The notes under the pieces: generated by a model
Told to the model about the DNA's origin: nothing
Databases searched by the model: none
What the model saw: only the letters and a program-made list of their open reading frames with translations
DNA from: Dactylorhiza incarnata
Lineage: Eukaryota; Streptophyta; Magnoliopsida; Asparagales; Orchidaceae
NCBI GenBank assembly: GCA_033032865.1
Contig: JAWHQI010000009.1
Location: 14,973,001 to 15,037,000, forward strand
Direction of reading: 5' to 3'
DNA length: 64,000 nt
Translations under genes and position numbers: made by a program
Shown here: positions 1 to 11,722 of the stretch, in pieces
Numbering within the stretch: position 1 is the stretch's first letter
Layout of the letters: every line of letters starts with the position of its first letter

Positions 1-1755
1 TGTACTTTTTATTATGTATTAAAGTGTGTGGAAGTAATCTTATTTGTGTTCTATTGTGCTCGTACTTTACATATATCTTGTATTTTTGATTAAAACATTT
101 GTTTACATTACTCAAAAATACACTTATGTGCACATCATTATCTTCCATAACACTTCTTCTCATGAGTATTGGATCCTAATGCTAATTCTATGCTACTCTT
201 TATTTATGAAATGCACTAGATAACCTAGCATGCTTTCTACAATGTTTGGTATGATTTGAAACTGTGAATTGAAATAACATTGCAGTAATCTCTTTATGAT
301 AATATTATTTCATGCTTGGTTACTTTTTGTCAACCATAAAAGATTTTCATTGAAACATGATTTACATAAACATCTTCTATTTGAAATTAACTCATATATC
401 TTTTTATGGATTATCCTTGATTAAAATAAGATGTTTCATGTATTTCTACAAGTCTTCCGCATCATCACCATATAATTTTTACCTTGTGCTTTCATGCTTA
501 TATCAAGTCTAAAATCTCAATTTTTCTAAAAACAAATGGTAGACTTGCTTGGTAGAATTTATATTGGTTGTTCCAACACGCATACCATTTCTTATGCTAA
601 AAACTCTGATTTATTTCTCTGAAAACTTTCATGCTAAACACTTCTCCAACAAGTAAAATATTACTTATAAAAACATCCTCTTATTATTGAATTTCAAATC
701 AAATTTTACCTCTTACTTCTAATTGCTAAAAGGATGTTGTTTCTTTATTCGAAAATGCTTCAACTCTTATCTTTATAAAGTTCATTTTGAAACTCAAAAA
801 CATCTCCTTTTTGAACTTAAACTCTTATTTAGTATTATGATGTTTCTTTTTTCTTTCACAATGCTCAAACTCTGATTCATTCATGAATTTCAATATAGCT
901 AAGAGTATTTTATTTTTAAATAAAATCCATATGCTATGAAACTTCCCATTAGATTTAAATGCTTAATGGTTCCAATAATTGTTATCCATGACTTCATTTC
1001 TCACCATAGCGGGGGCGTAGGGTTGTAGACATTAGATAACCTTATCTAGTCATGTCTTGTCCTTAACCGGGGAGGGTTCCAGTGGGGCCTTACGAGGCAC
1101 TGGGGGGAAAGAGTGCTAGGTTGAGTTTTGTCTAGTGTTTGCATAAGGGACTAACATCCCAACCTACGACATGTTTGCAGCTCCTCATGCCCATCCGTCA
1201 CTTAGTACGGGGCTAGGGTGTAGACGTATTGTCTGGGTAGATTGGTTACTTGGAAATCACTATTTTTTATGCTTAAAACTCTTATATAAAGGGGAAATCA
1301 TTACTTTTGCTCAAACTAAAAACTCTGATATATTTATACAAAAATTATTCTAACAAGTGGCTCTAAAACTCCTTATCATTTCCTTCTCACTCAAAATCTC
1401 GATCATGCTTTATCTTATTATCCAACTTTTCTATGGTGCATCCCTACCCACTTTTGCTAATAACAAATGGGGGAGAACTAACATGATAAAATGCAAAAGG
1501 TGGAGAACTAACATGATAAAAATATAATCCGCTATCAAAATAAAAACCCAACATGATTGATTAAGTTGATAGCATACATATTAGGGGAGCATTCACATAG
1601 GGGGAGCATATATTTAGGGGGGGCAATTCTAAATGCTAAAATCAATAATTATCCTAAGTCATCTCTCACACACACACAAGTAGAGTTTCATCATGCTTAT
1701 TTATTAATGCTTTGATTTATCATTAATGGATTTGTTATTATCAAAATGGGGAGTT
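1..1755 (+). mobile_element. 3' internal region of a SIRE/Maximus-like copia retrotransposon
   Basis: No long reading frame is present. The segment ends in several purine-rich tracts (about 1468-1530 and 1585-1625) and a final polypurine tract (AAAATGGGGAGT) directly before an LTR beginning TGTTGG. Repeated polypurine tracts before the 3' LTR are typical of SIRE/Maximus copia elements. The coding part must lie to the left of the window or be lost. The lineage assignment is inferred from end structure only. Confidence 0.6.
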
Positions 1756-1920
1756 TGTTGGAACATGGTCTTCCGCATCTCCTAGGTTTGAGAATAACAA
1801 ATCCTATGTGTATTTGATCTTGTGTGTTCAAGTGTGCAGGTTTACTAGGTCCACGTGACTCAAGGAGTACACATGATGACTGCCCCCAAAATTGCGGCCA
1901 AAATTCGAACAAGCTCACTA

Positions 1921-2125
1921 TCGCCGGCGGTAGCGATAACGCCCGGCGATAGCGTGGATTAGCGCCATTCTGGAAGCAATTTAAGAAGGATGCTAGCGCC
2001 TGGCGGTAGCGGATAGCGCCGACGGTAGCGTGACGCACATAAGGCATAGAGCAAGAGGTTGCCGCGGATGGGAGATTCTGCCGCGCAAAACGTTGCCTAA
2101 TCCGGGCTAGCGCCGACGGTAGCGC
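1921..2125 (+). repeat. Five GCG-rich repeats in the U3 of the SIRE-like LTR
   Basis: Five imperfect copies of a CGCC-NRCGG-TAGCG motif occur at 1921-1936, about 1939-1954, 1993-2011, 2015-2030 and 2108-2125, all just upstream of the TATA box. They stand out from the AT-rich surroundings. A promoter or enhancer role is inference from position. Confidence 0.6.
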
Positions 2126-2130
2126 TTGGG

Positions 2131-2140
2131 CTATATAAAG
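2131..2140 (+). promoter_or_regulatory. TATA box of the SIRE-like LTR promoter
   Basis: CTATATAAAG lies in the expected place within the LTR, downstream of GC-rich repeats and upstream of a GA-rich leader. Confidence 0.6.
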
Positions 2141-2820
2141 GACCCCTCATCTCTCGTTTCATACATATATTGAGGAGAGAGAGGCAGTGCTACAACTCCA
2201 GAGGCTATCTTGGCCGAAACTTGAATTCCTAGCGAAGCTCTGCAAACTTCTGAAGGAGGATTACGTCACGCCGGATCCAAACGAAGTCCGCTTCTACAAA
2301 CGCTGATTCTACAGCGGATCTTCGCCTCCATCTTCAGAAGTTCATCTTAAGGGAAGTTTTATTATTTTATTTATCTTTCTTTATAAACAGTAGTGAAATC
2401 GCCTCGTGTTGGTGACTAGGTCTGGGGTAGGACTTAGGGCTGAAATTCGCCTCGTGTTGGCGACTAGATCTAGGCTAGGTCTAGGGGGTGCTCGAGGCCT
2501 TTCTGGGGATAGATTGGCTAGAGCGGCTTGAGGCCGTATCTGGGGAGAGATCAGCTAAAGCCAACTGGTTCATGGGGATACGAGTCGGTATAGAAAACGA
2601 AAAAGGATTTTTATTAGTCGCCTCCGATTTCCAGCGTCATAGAAATCAAGTTTTGTAAAACATTATTTGATATTAATAAAGCATGTCTCTTCATTATTGT
2701 TTTACTTGATTTCTCATTGTATTAATCTTGCAATATTTCAAAGTTATCTAAATATAATCTTAAGTTTTTGAAAACCCTTATTCACCCCCCCCCCCTCTAA
2801 GGGCGCCGACCGATCCAACA

Positions 2821-3062
2821 ATATCGCCCCCGGGCAAAAATATCGCATCGGGGCAAAAAAATCGCGTAAGTGGTGTAAAATCGTGTTCGGCCGGAAAAAT
2901 TACATCCGGACTGAAAAATTGTGTCTTGGCGAAAAAATTACGTTCGGGCGAAATTTCTGCGTCCTCGCAAAAAAATCACATATGGAGCCAAAAAAATAGC
3001 GTGCGTGAGAAAAAATCACGTACGGGCAAAAAATGCACATTCGAGCCAAGAAATATTGATAT
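2821..3062. repeat. Degenerate ~20-bp minisatellite next to the LTR
   Basis: About a dozen diverged copies of a unit close to AAAAAATCGCGTNCGGGC follow each other directly after the LTR end. An open frame across it is a by-product of the periodicity. Confidence 0.6.
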
Positions 3063-4726
3063 CCTTTTGGAAAGTCGGAGTTGACGATCTCAATATCTGT
3101 CCCTGGAGATAAACATTGGATCGATAAGTTTTTAGCTTAGGGTGAATATCGTCGACTTTCCACCAGAAAACCAATTTCACTCTACAATTGTTGGTACGAA
3201 CAACAGAAATGACTTTCATATTCTCAAAGTCAATACTCTAATATCAATGTCTGTGAAACGAACAAACCCTTAGAAAATTTAATTCTCTATAGCTGTGGTG
3301 AAGAATCACAATTATTTTGGAAATTCCAAGACTCAAAAATCAGTCCAAAGTGGGCGAGTGAATTAAAAATTATGTTTTTTTACTTTTTCCTCGAACTTCA
3401 CCTCAATGTTTGAACCTCTTAGACACCTCTCATTAGAAATCATTGAACACAAAAGTTGTAGACCTATATATATGCCATAACTTTGGTATTCAAAGATTTT
3501 CCATCAGAGCCTATATGACACCCCAAAACTTAGCACAAGCTAACAAAATGTTTTATCAAAAATCTCTTTTCACAAAATGACTGTAAAAATTTCTTGAAAC
3601 TTTAAGCTCAATTTTGAGTACCTTAGGAGCCGAATTAGAACATTGTTATAAATGAAAAAGTTGTAAAAAAATGAGACCTACGAATTTGCATATGGGACCA
3701 ACCCATTTTGAAGCCATTAACGTGGACAAATCAGGCCCAAAACAAACAAATTATTTTTAAAACTTAAATCAAATTTGATGATTAATTTCATAATTTTGGA
3801 GTTATTTTTGGAATACATGCAAGCCTTGAACAAAAATATCATAAATACCAAAGTTGTAGGCTTATACATTCACTAAAACTTTTGGTTTTCAGTACTTCCA
3901 TATTCGAGGTCATTTGGCCACCCCAAATGGGGCCTCAAGTTAGGAATTTTTTTAGAGAACTACAGTATGAAATGCTGACCGTGGTGAAAAAACCAGGAAA
4001 ATTCCCATCAAAATGAACTTGCACAAAATGTGTGAACATATACTCACATTGTGGTACTTCACCTTGAAGCCAATGGAACGAGAAGCAGTCGAATTAAACG
4101 AGGACCGCAATTATGAATAAAAAATGAATTTGATGCGCTCATTTCTTATCAAACAAATCGTACGCATGCATCCATGAAAGGTGAGATGAGTGCATAGATA
4201 TGGCGGGTCCGTCAGCTCTCCGAGTAGGTCACACTAATGAGTGAGTAGGGCGATGAAGTCTGGAAATGAATAATCACAAGGCTCACCTTAAAAGTTGGGA
4301 TAACACTTTTTTTGTTGTTGATGATGATGAATTACTCGTATTAATATGATTATACATAATGTAATAGTTGGTATATGCTATATAGATATTGTTGGATTTT
4401 ACATTAACTAATTACTGTGTTTAACACTTCTCATCTTTTGACATTATAATGATAACAAGAGCAAAACACTAATGATGCTATAGTTTAGAGTTTCATGCAT
4501 AATATATTGACCATCTTTATACACCTCGATGAAGGGTAATTTGAAATACTCTCATAGCATAAATAATGATCATGCTCAAAAGCAAAAGACACGATCAAGA
4601 ATACAAAGCCAACACCAAAGGTTTGAGCATGAGTCAAAAGCTAGAGATATGCATCAAATTAGCACAAAGATAATAAAATGAAAAGAATTATAAATGAGAA
4701 AAAAAAGGATGGTGCAGAATTGAACC
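3063..4726. other. No gene seen; diverged repeat-like DNA
   Basis: No coding frame with recognisable content, RNA gene or clear repeat boundary is visible on either strand. The texture resembles non-coding retroelement DNA, but no LTR pair can be matched. Confidence 0.5.
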
Positions 4727-5450
4727 TTGGCTCAGGAATTGTTCTGTGTTTCTTTCACTGAGCTAGATCTTATAACATCTTCCCATTTGTTCTTCTTATC
4801 GGTATTGTGTTCTAAGGGCATGCCGGAGTTGAGTTATGGTATGTCGTTTCTTCTTCTCAGGATCCAGAGACAACTTGTTGTCATCATAGGGGTTTTTTGG
4901 ATGGAAAGAAAGCATCAACTGAAGGATGGCGAAGAGGGAATGAACATGAAAAAACGTGTGGTAGACATTAGAACACCAAGGAGAATGAGGGCGCGGGGAA
5001 GACGAATGGGAAAAGGGAGAGACCGCAATGCTCTTCGCGGTCGGCCTGATGATCCTTCAAAGTCGCTTCCCGGCGGCGATATGCTTTCTCGATTTCATTG
5101 CTTCCCTGTGGCGATATGCTTGGCAAATATCACATCGATGAAGCAAAGGAAGGAGGGCAGCACTGGGTATGCAGTGAGCTTGTCGGAGGCAATATGCTTT
5201 TTCGATGTCAAATATCACGTCAGTGATGCAAAGGAAAGAGAGCATCGCTGGGGTTTGTAGTGAGCTCATATGGAGAAAAGCTTTATGGGAAAAGAAAATG
5301 AGAAAAGTTAGGGGGTTTTTAGATTGTGAAGAGGCGCGGTTTCCACGTGTGAGAAAGTTTCAGGCAGGAGTTCAAATTAGGGACTCCCTCGCACTTTTAG
5401 CACAACAATATGGAGGAGAGGAGATCATTTAGAATTGTAGAGGAGGGCGG
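4727..5450 (+). other. Open frames without recognisable protein; short internal duplication
   Basis: Frames of 177 and 75 codons overlap here, but neither resembles a known family. Two imperfect copies of a ~75-90-bp unit (about 5117-5190 and 5200-5270, both containing ATATG-CTTT and GATG-CAAAGGAA) explain part of the openness. This may be a decayed repeat or pseudogene fragment; I do not call it a gene. Confidence 0.3.
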
Positions 5451-5879
5451 ATAGAAAGACAATTGTGATTTTTTGGGTTACTTTAAGTAGTTTAGATATA
5501 TATATATATTGAAAAGTGACAAATTATTAAAATGATGACTCAGTGGTTGCAAACAAAATTTCCCGATAATTCTTAAAATGGCTATTAAACATATTTCACA
5601 AATAATAATATTTGCTTCACTTTTAGTTTATTCGTATGCAATGAATTATTACTTTAATTGGATGTTTAGCGGTCGCAATCAAACGTTTATTTGCTAAAAT
5701 AATTAAAGTGATCATTAAAATTTTATCACAAATAATTTCACCGTATATGCATCTACTTATATAAATTAGCGGACACGCACAACCTTATTGTGAGTTATTG
5801 ACATGCAACTTCATCACTGTCTTCTGATTTTCTCGCGCACAAACTATTTGCACAATCCCTGTCAAGACCCATGAGAAGA
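5451..5879. other. AT-rich stretch, nothing identifiable
   Basis: No open frame, RNA gene or repeat boundary is seen on either strand. Confidence 0.5.
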
Positions 5880-6450
5880 CAACTAAGCAAGTTGGGACAA
5901 TTATAAGGGACCAACGGGGGAGCTCGCAAACATTTCACATTTACCTTGCCTAGGCCCCACAATCACCTCTCCAATTGACTGATCAAACTCGCAAAAACCA
6001 GCCAAAGACCCGATGGACCTCGCATAAAGGTGGGGCCCTCCCTTCGACATCCCTCATGTAGATGCCTATAAGTATGACTCATTGTCGAGAGGGAGATGCA
6101 GTGCTAATAGCTCCCAAGGGTACTCACATAAAGCAATTTTAACTCACTTATTTAGCCGAGCCTGACTGTCTCTCCTTAAACTCAACACAACATTTGGTTT
6201 GAGAGAATGAGTTCCTACACACTCATGTGTACACGGTGAAACCTCATAGTTGTAGCGCAAATGCATTGTCTTGTAATATGAGCACTCTAATTTTCTTCTT
6301 GTTTGCCTTGTGCGTGTGGCCATTTTTCTTGCGTGCTAGCAACCTTCTGTCATACTTAGTTGAACATTGCGAGTTAAGTTCTCGGTTCCAACACATCTTG
6401 TCTTACTTTGACTGTCTATCTTGCTGGGAAATTATTGGTTTCAGAGCCGA
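5880..6450 (+). mobile_element. Possible LTR remnant with primer-binding-like site
   Basis: A TATA-like CCTATAAGTATG (about 6065) and a GA-rich start are followed near 6433-6446 by TTGGTTTCAGAGCC, one change away from the initiator-Met primer-binding sequence TTGGTATCAGAGC used by many plant LTR elements. No partner LTR is found, so this is a weak call. Confidence 0.3.
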
Positions 6451-7195
6451 ATGTTCCGAGATTAATCATGCTCGTTCAAATGATTCTAGAATCAATCAAA
6501 CACACCAAAAAGCAAGGAACTCATTGATGCGGGCATGTTCTCGTCCCCGAGCAGAATAACTTTGCCTCTCTTGCATGATGAGTTAAGTCAACATTAAAGA
6601 GCTAGCATGGTTGACTTATGTACGTAATTATGTTGAAGTGACCAAAAATATTATAATAGGTAGATCAGTCATAGAATTCAAGAATCAATGGTTAAGATTA
6701 TTTTACATTCAAAGGTTAAAACATTCCCAAACTGTAAATAAAGCCAGGTACACATTAGCTCATTGCAGCTTATCCATTTTGATCAAGCAAAATGAGATTA
6801 ACCTTAATATTGACGGTACATATTAAACCAAGTTTATTCTTTCAGTATAGTAATACTATCATTTTTTAACCTAATCTTAATCTTGATGAAATTTGTATAA
6901 ACTTAAGAAATGTCTTAACCTATAATTAACAACTAATCAAGAGTTTAATAATATCAAAACAAGTACAAAAGACTAATGTGCAAACAATTGCTATGTATAA
7001 TCCATACATTTATCCTCTATTTAGATTGTCATAAAAATGTGATGCTTTTATGTATAGATAAAAATAAATAATATGATGTGTTGTGCGCAGGGTTCCAAAT
7101 GTAAAGGGTTGAAGTAGTCAAATGGGGATGGAGATCCTCTTCATTTGGGACCAAATGGAGGGGTCATTTCATGGTCAAGATGAGAACCTTAATTA
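6451..7195. other. No gene seen
   Basis: AT-rich DNA. The short open frames (for example 6611-6826) have no recognisable content. Confidence 0.5.
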
Positions 7196-7389
7196 ACTAA
7201 GACTCAGCTTGGCATGGCGATAGCGGTCGTGAACACGGTGGTCATGAACAGTCATTCGTGAACGCCCATCCACTTTTATGTTCAAAATAGTGTTTTTTCT
7301 TGGTGGCAGTTATAACTGTTGTCTTGTCAAACACGTTTTATGACAGTGGTGTTTTTGTCCAAACTCCTTGCTGCGCCAAACGGGCCCAG
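7196..7389 (-). mobile_element. MITE-like element, uninterrupted copy
   Basis: Terminal sequences CTTGGCATGGCG and (other end, reversed) TTTGGCGCAGC are imperfect inverted repeats. The whole ~190 bp aligns by eye, in reverse complement, to the two pieces at 30121-30210 and 32894-33006. It therefore serves as the empty-site reference for the retrotransposon at 30216-32888. Superfamily not assigned. Confidence 0.65.
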
Positions 7390-8645
7390 AGAGAGAGGAG
7401 AGACTAGAGAGAGAGAGAGTAAAGAAAAGACAAGATTATTTAACTCATTGAATGAAGATCAAATGTATATTTACCATTAAATCAATTCTCTCTATTATGA
7501 ATTCGAACAAGAATGATAACCAAACAACACAGGAAAACACAATGTTTATATGGTTCACCTCAAGATAGGTTATGTCCACAGGCTGCAAGATGGTGTTTCA
7601 TTAGATAAAGAATAGAGACAGTTACATGAGAGGAGATGCTCAAAATTCTATGTATCTCAAATTCTAGAATAAGAAGAGTTTTGTAAACAAGCCTATACAA
7701 TGCAAAATACTTTCAAATACCTCTGAAATATACATAAGAAATTTCAGCCCGTGGATCTTCTTCAAGTGCATTGTCGTCTAATGCACGAATGCAACATAAT
7801 GACAGGTTTGAGAATTGAAATATAGATTTAAATTTGAGGCGTACAAATAACACTCTTTATTTGGGTTTATTTGGGTCCAAATAAAGAGGATTCCCATTTG
7901 CCTAATGGATAGTGTATGAGCACTCCCACTAGGATAGAATATCAAATTTAGAAGATTCCATGAAGAATTAGGTCACCTAAAAGTGACATCATTTGATAAA
8001 AGCAAGAAGAATTGGCTTTACATTCAATATTATACAATTTGCAATTTTTTAAAAAAATCGAAGTACTTCAGACATGTTTGGGGGCAACAGCGGAGCTCCG
8101 CTGCTGCATGCGACGAAGGCGGGACCTAGCAGTTCCGTTTTAATCTGAAGAGACCTTTCTTTACAAACTTAAATCCCATTTTATTCCTAAAAAAGATAAT
8201 AAGGAGAGTTGTAAATAAAAAAAACTTGTAGTCAACTCTTCATCCAACACTCTTTAACTTTTTTTAACTACTCATTTAGTCTTTGACATAGACTTAATAT
8301 TTTTGTAAGAGTTTTATATGCTCTCATCTAATTTTTTATTATCATTTATCTATTTTATTATAAATATTTTTTAAATGTTGTAGTTGTGAAATAATACAAT
8401 AGCATAATCTAATGTCATCAAAAAAGAAAAGTCTTCTTTCGTGAAACATTTATAATGTCAATATTATTCCTATTTTTTTAATCCAATGTAATTAAATTCA
8501 TTTATTTATTTTAAAATAATTTAAATTATAATGTCCATTTACGTAATTAGGCATCCAAAAAAGTAAAAAAAAAATTGTCGAAATCAAGTAGTCAAAAATA
8601 ACTCATCAAAATCAAGTTTTTAAGTTGTCGTAGTTATTATATAGT
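7390..8645. other. No gene; GA-rich tract and a possible copia LTR fragment
   Basis: A GA repeat lies at about 7387-7430. The part from about 7480 to 7830 resembles decayed copia LTR sequence (a stretch about a 'tatggttcacc ... gtccacaggct' motif is common there), but no partner was found. The remainder is AT-rich and shows nothing identifiable. Confidence 0.35.
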
Positions 8646-9470
8646 GGTGTTATGGGCACACCAAGTATGACACATCCAAAATTTATGTACAACAAAATTC
8701 AGATATGCACACACCAATATATTATGGACACACCAATCAATTAATAAAAAAGAGGCTATTTCGCTAGAAAATTAAAAATATTCAAAATGAAGTCCTTTGT
8801 CGTAACAAAATAATATTTGAAACAGTCTGAAAGAGGAGTTTTAGTTCTCATTCTTATTATTAAAAGTCTTATTTAACTTTGTTTCAAATTAAGTGATATA
8901 TATAAATATATATGAGTGCTGATTGAGAAAGTAAAACATAAATAAACAAGCACATAACCAGATGACACAAGATATATAGTAGTTCCCCAAAACCTGGGTA
9001 CATCTACTCTTCTACCCACTGGTAGGAATCCACTAGGAGGTTGTTGATAAGGTGCCCTCTCACCAAGGTGATTTTGATAAGGTGTCCACACACCAAGGTG
9101 ATTTTGATAAGGTGTCCACACACCAATGAGAGTTTTGATCAGGTGCCCAATTCACCTATAAGCTTTTGATAAGGTGCTTATAAACCAAGCTGCAGGTTTT
9201 TGCAAAGGTGCCCTGTCACCGGGAGTAAACTTTTGAAGGGAGTTTTAACCCTTTACAAGATGGGAAGGAGAAAGGGAAAAGATATATTATTATTCTCTTT
9301 TTGCTGAGAAGACACTTGAAAATCCTGATTGGATGTTGAGTTGGATCTTGATGAAGATGGTGAAGAGAGCTCCCCCTGTCTGATTTAGTTGTGGAGGCTC
9401 CTTGGTTCCGAATCCTCTATTTCAAATGTATGGAGTGGATCACCTCACATTGTTCTCTGTCGACCTTCTC

Positions 9471-9481
9471 CTTATTTATAG
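9471..9481 (-). promoter_or_regulatory. TATA box of left LTR (minus strand)
   Basis: CTATAAATAAG on the minus strand lies downstream of the CGTCGA cluster in element orientation. The same box recurs at 10901-10911 in the right LTR. Confidence 0.6.
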
Positions 9482-9757
9482 CTCTGTGTATTAAGATAAC
9501 ACTATAGGAGAGAAATCAATTAGTAGACAGAGTATTAGAAAGAGAGAAATATTTCCATAACTATTATATCTATAGAAGGAAAGAATTTATTTTGATTTCA
9601 AATAATATCCATAATCAACTTAATCAATTTAGCCAAGAATCAATTAGAGGGAAGGAATGATTCATAACGGCTATAAAAGAATAATATTATTCCATATAAA
9701 TCAGATCTATAGAAAGAAGGAAAGAGATCTGTTGTTATTTGATTTTAACATAGTAAT

Positions 9758-9968
9758 CGACGTACGTCGATTACAATTTGACGTAAGCGTCGAATTCATC
9801 CTGGCTAGACGTCGAGAGGAGAATAAGGAAGGTGCGTCGACTAAGGTGCGTCGACTAGAAGTCAGAGCTACGTCGACATAGGATACGTCGAATTCTTATT
9901 AAAGTTGCTTCGACTCATTCTAAAAGAAACGTCGACAACACTTCGACGTTGCGTCGAATACTATTCGA
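9758..9968 (-). promoter_or_regulatory. CGTCGA hexamer cluster in the U3 (left LTR)
   Basis: Nine copies of CGTCGA and three of TCGACG occur in about 210 bp. In element orientation the cluster lies about 280-490 bp upstream of the TATA box, an enhancer-like place. Function is inference. Confidence 0.6.
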
Positions 9969-10257
9969 CGCATATTTACTTAACCTTGATTTTTCTTTCT
10001 TAGAATTCATATTCAACTCATTTTGGGGGTTAAGACAAATCATTTCCCAACAATCTCCCCCTATTTGTCTTAACCCTATTCAGAGAAAAATTAAATCAGC
10101 ATTTAATCAACACATCAAAGCATATTTTATCGAAAGAGATATATTAGGAAATCAGAAAAATCATTTTCAGAGAATAAGGGGAGAATAGAGAACTAAGTGA
10201 TCTTTGTGATTTCAGGTGTTAGCCTGTGTGAAAAATCAACCTCCCTCTGATACCAAT

Positions 10258-11483
10258 TGAAAGAGGAGTTTTAGTTCTCATTCTTATTATTAAAAGTCTT
10301 ATTTAACTTTGTTTCAAATTAAGTGATATATATAAATATATATGAGTGATGATTGAGAAAGTAAAGCATAAATAAACAAGCACATAACCAGATGACACAA
10401 GATATATAGTAGTTCCCCAAAACCTGGGTACATCTACTCTTCTACCCACTGGTAGGAATCCACTAGGAGGTTGTTGATAAGGTGCCCTCTCACCAAGGTG
10501 ATTTTGATAAGGTGTCCACACACCAAGGTGATTTTGATAAGGTGTCCACACACCAATGAGAGTTTTGATCAGGTGCCCAATTCACCTATAAGCTTTTGAT
10601 AAGGTGCTTATAAACCAAGCTGCAGGTTTTTGCTAAGGTGCCCTGTCACCGGGAGTAAACTTTTGAAGGGAGTTTTAACCCTTTACAAGATGGGAAGGAG
10701 AAAGGGAAAAGATATATTGTTCTTCTCTTTTTGCTGAGAAGACACTTGAAAATCCTGATTGGATGTTGAGTTGGATCTTGATGAAGATGGTGAAGAGAGC
10801 TCCCCCTGTCTGATTTAGTTGTGGAGGCTTCTTGGTTCCGAATCCTCTATTTCAAATGTATGGAGTGGATCACCTCACATTGTTCTCTGTCGACCTTCTC
10901 CTTATTTATAGCTCTGTGTATTAAGATAACACTATATGAGAGAAATCAATTAGTAGACAGAGTATTAGAAAGAGAGAAATATTTCCATAACTATTATATC
11001 TATAGAAGGAAAGAATTTATTTTGATTTCAAATAATATCCATAATCAACTTAATCAATTTAGCCAAGAATCAATTAGAGGGAAGGAATGATTCATAACGG
11101 CTATAAAAGAATAATATCATTCCATATAAATCAGATCTATAGAAAGAAGGAAAGAGATCTGGTGTTATTTGAATTTAACATAGTAATCGACGTACGTCGA
11201 TTACAATTTGACGTAAGCGTCGAATTCATCCTGGCTGGACGTCGAGAGGAGAATAAGGAAGGTGCGTCGACTAAGGTGCGTCGACTAGAAGTCAGAGCTA
11301 CGTCGACATAGGATACGTCGAATTCTTATTAAAGTTGCTTCGACTCATTCTGAAAGAAACGTCGACAACACTTCGACGTTGCGTCGAATACTATTCGACG
11401 CATATTTACTTAACCTTGATTTTTCTTTCTTAGAATTCATATTCAACTCATTTTGGGGGTTAAGACAAATCGTTTTCCCAACA
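10258..11483 (-). repeat. 5' LTR of the short-interior LTR element
   Basis: A 1226-bp copy of 8828-10052. It carries the same CGTCGA cluster (about 11188-11397) and a minus-strand TATA box (10901-10911). The primer-binding site abuts its inner edge. Confidence 0.9.
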
Positions 11484-11722
11484 CAGTCACATACACAAAA
11501 ATGTGTTAAAAATAGTACTAATCAAAGGAAAAAAAGACAAGCATGATAACTATTAAAATCTCCAAGGTTTTAACAATACCTTCAACAGTAATCTACACAC
11601 AAGCATGGTAATTATCATAAGGCACAATCACTTCCAAAAACTAAAGAAGTAAACAAAATACCTTCAACGGAATGTGAATTGGATTTTAAGAGAAGAGAAT
11701 ATCTCAATCTCCAAGGCTAGTC

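Larger units (their letters stand above)
1756..2820 (+). repeat. 3' LTR (1065 bp) of the SIRE-like copia element
   Basis: It begins TGTTGG and ends CCAACA, the usual TG...CA inverted ends. It is preceded by a polypurine tract and followed by unrelated DNA. A TATA box at 2131-2140 and a long C-run shortly before the 3' end (about 2786) fit LTR anatomy. No second copy is in the window, so whether the element is complete cannot be judged. Confidence 0.75.
8828..10052 (-). repeat. 3' LTR of the short-interior LTR element
   Basis: This 1225-bp repeat is almost identical to 10258-11483. It includes a run of ~32-bp units built on GATAAGGTG...CACCA (about 9040-9230) and, on the minus strand, a TATA box at 9471-9481. 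Confidence 0.9.
8828..11483 (-). mobile_element. Intact LTR element with 1.2-kb LTRs and only 205 bp inside
   Basis: Two near-identical LTRs (TG...CA ends) flank an interior of 205 bp (10053-10257). A perfect 5-bp target duplication CAGTC lies at 8823-8827 and 11484-11488. Read on the minus strand, the interior starts with a tRNA-Met-type primer site (complement of CTCTGATACCAAT, 10245-10257) and ends with a polypurine tract AAATAGGGGGAGAT (about 10053-10066). No protein can be encoded inside, so it must use proteins from another element. By eye the LTRs differ at about 13 positions. The ends resemble copia elements. Confidence 0.9.

Noticed and set aside
4727..5260. 177-codon frame as a host gene
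   Set aside because: No recognisable domain, no promoter or splice context, and part of the openness comes from a short duplication.
8873..9121. 82-codon frame repeated at 10303-10551
   Set aside because: LTR sequence with the GATAAGGTG units; periodicity produces the frame.
9657..9881. 74-codon frame repeated at 11087-11311 as a duplicated gene
   Set aside because: Both copies lie inside LTRs and cover the CGTCGA cluster; the duplication is the LTR pair.
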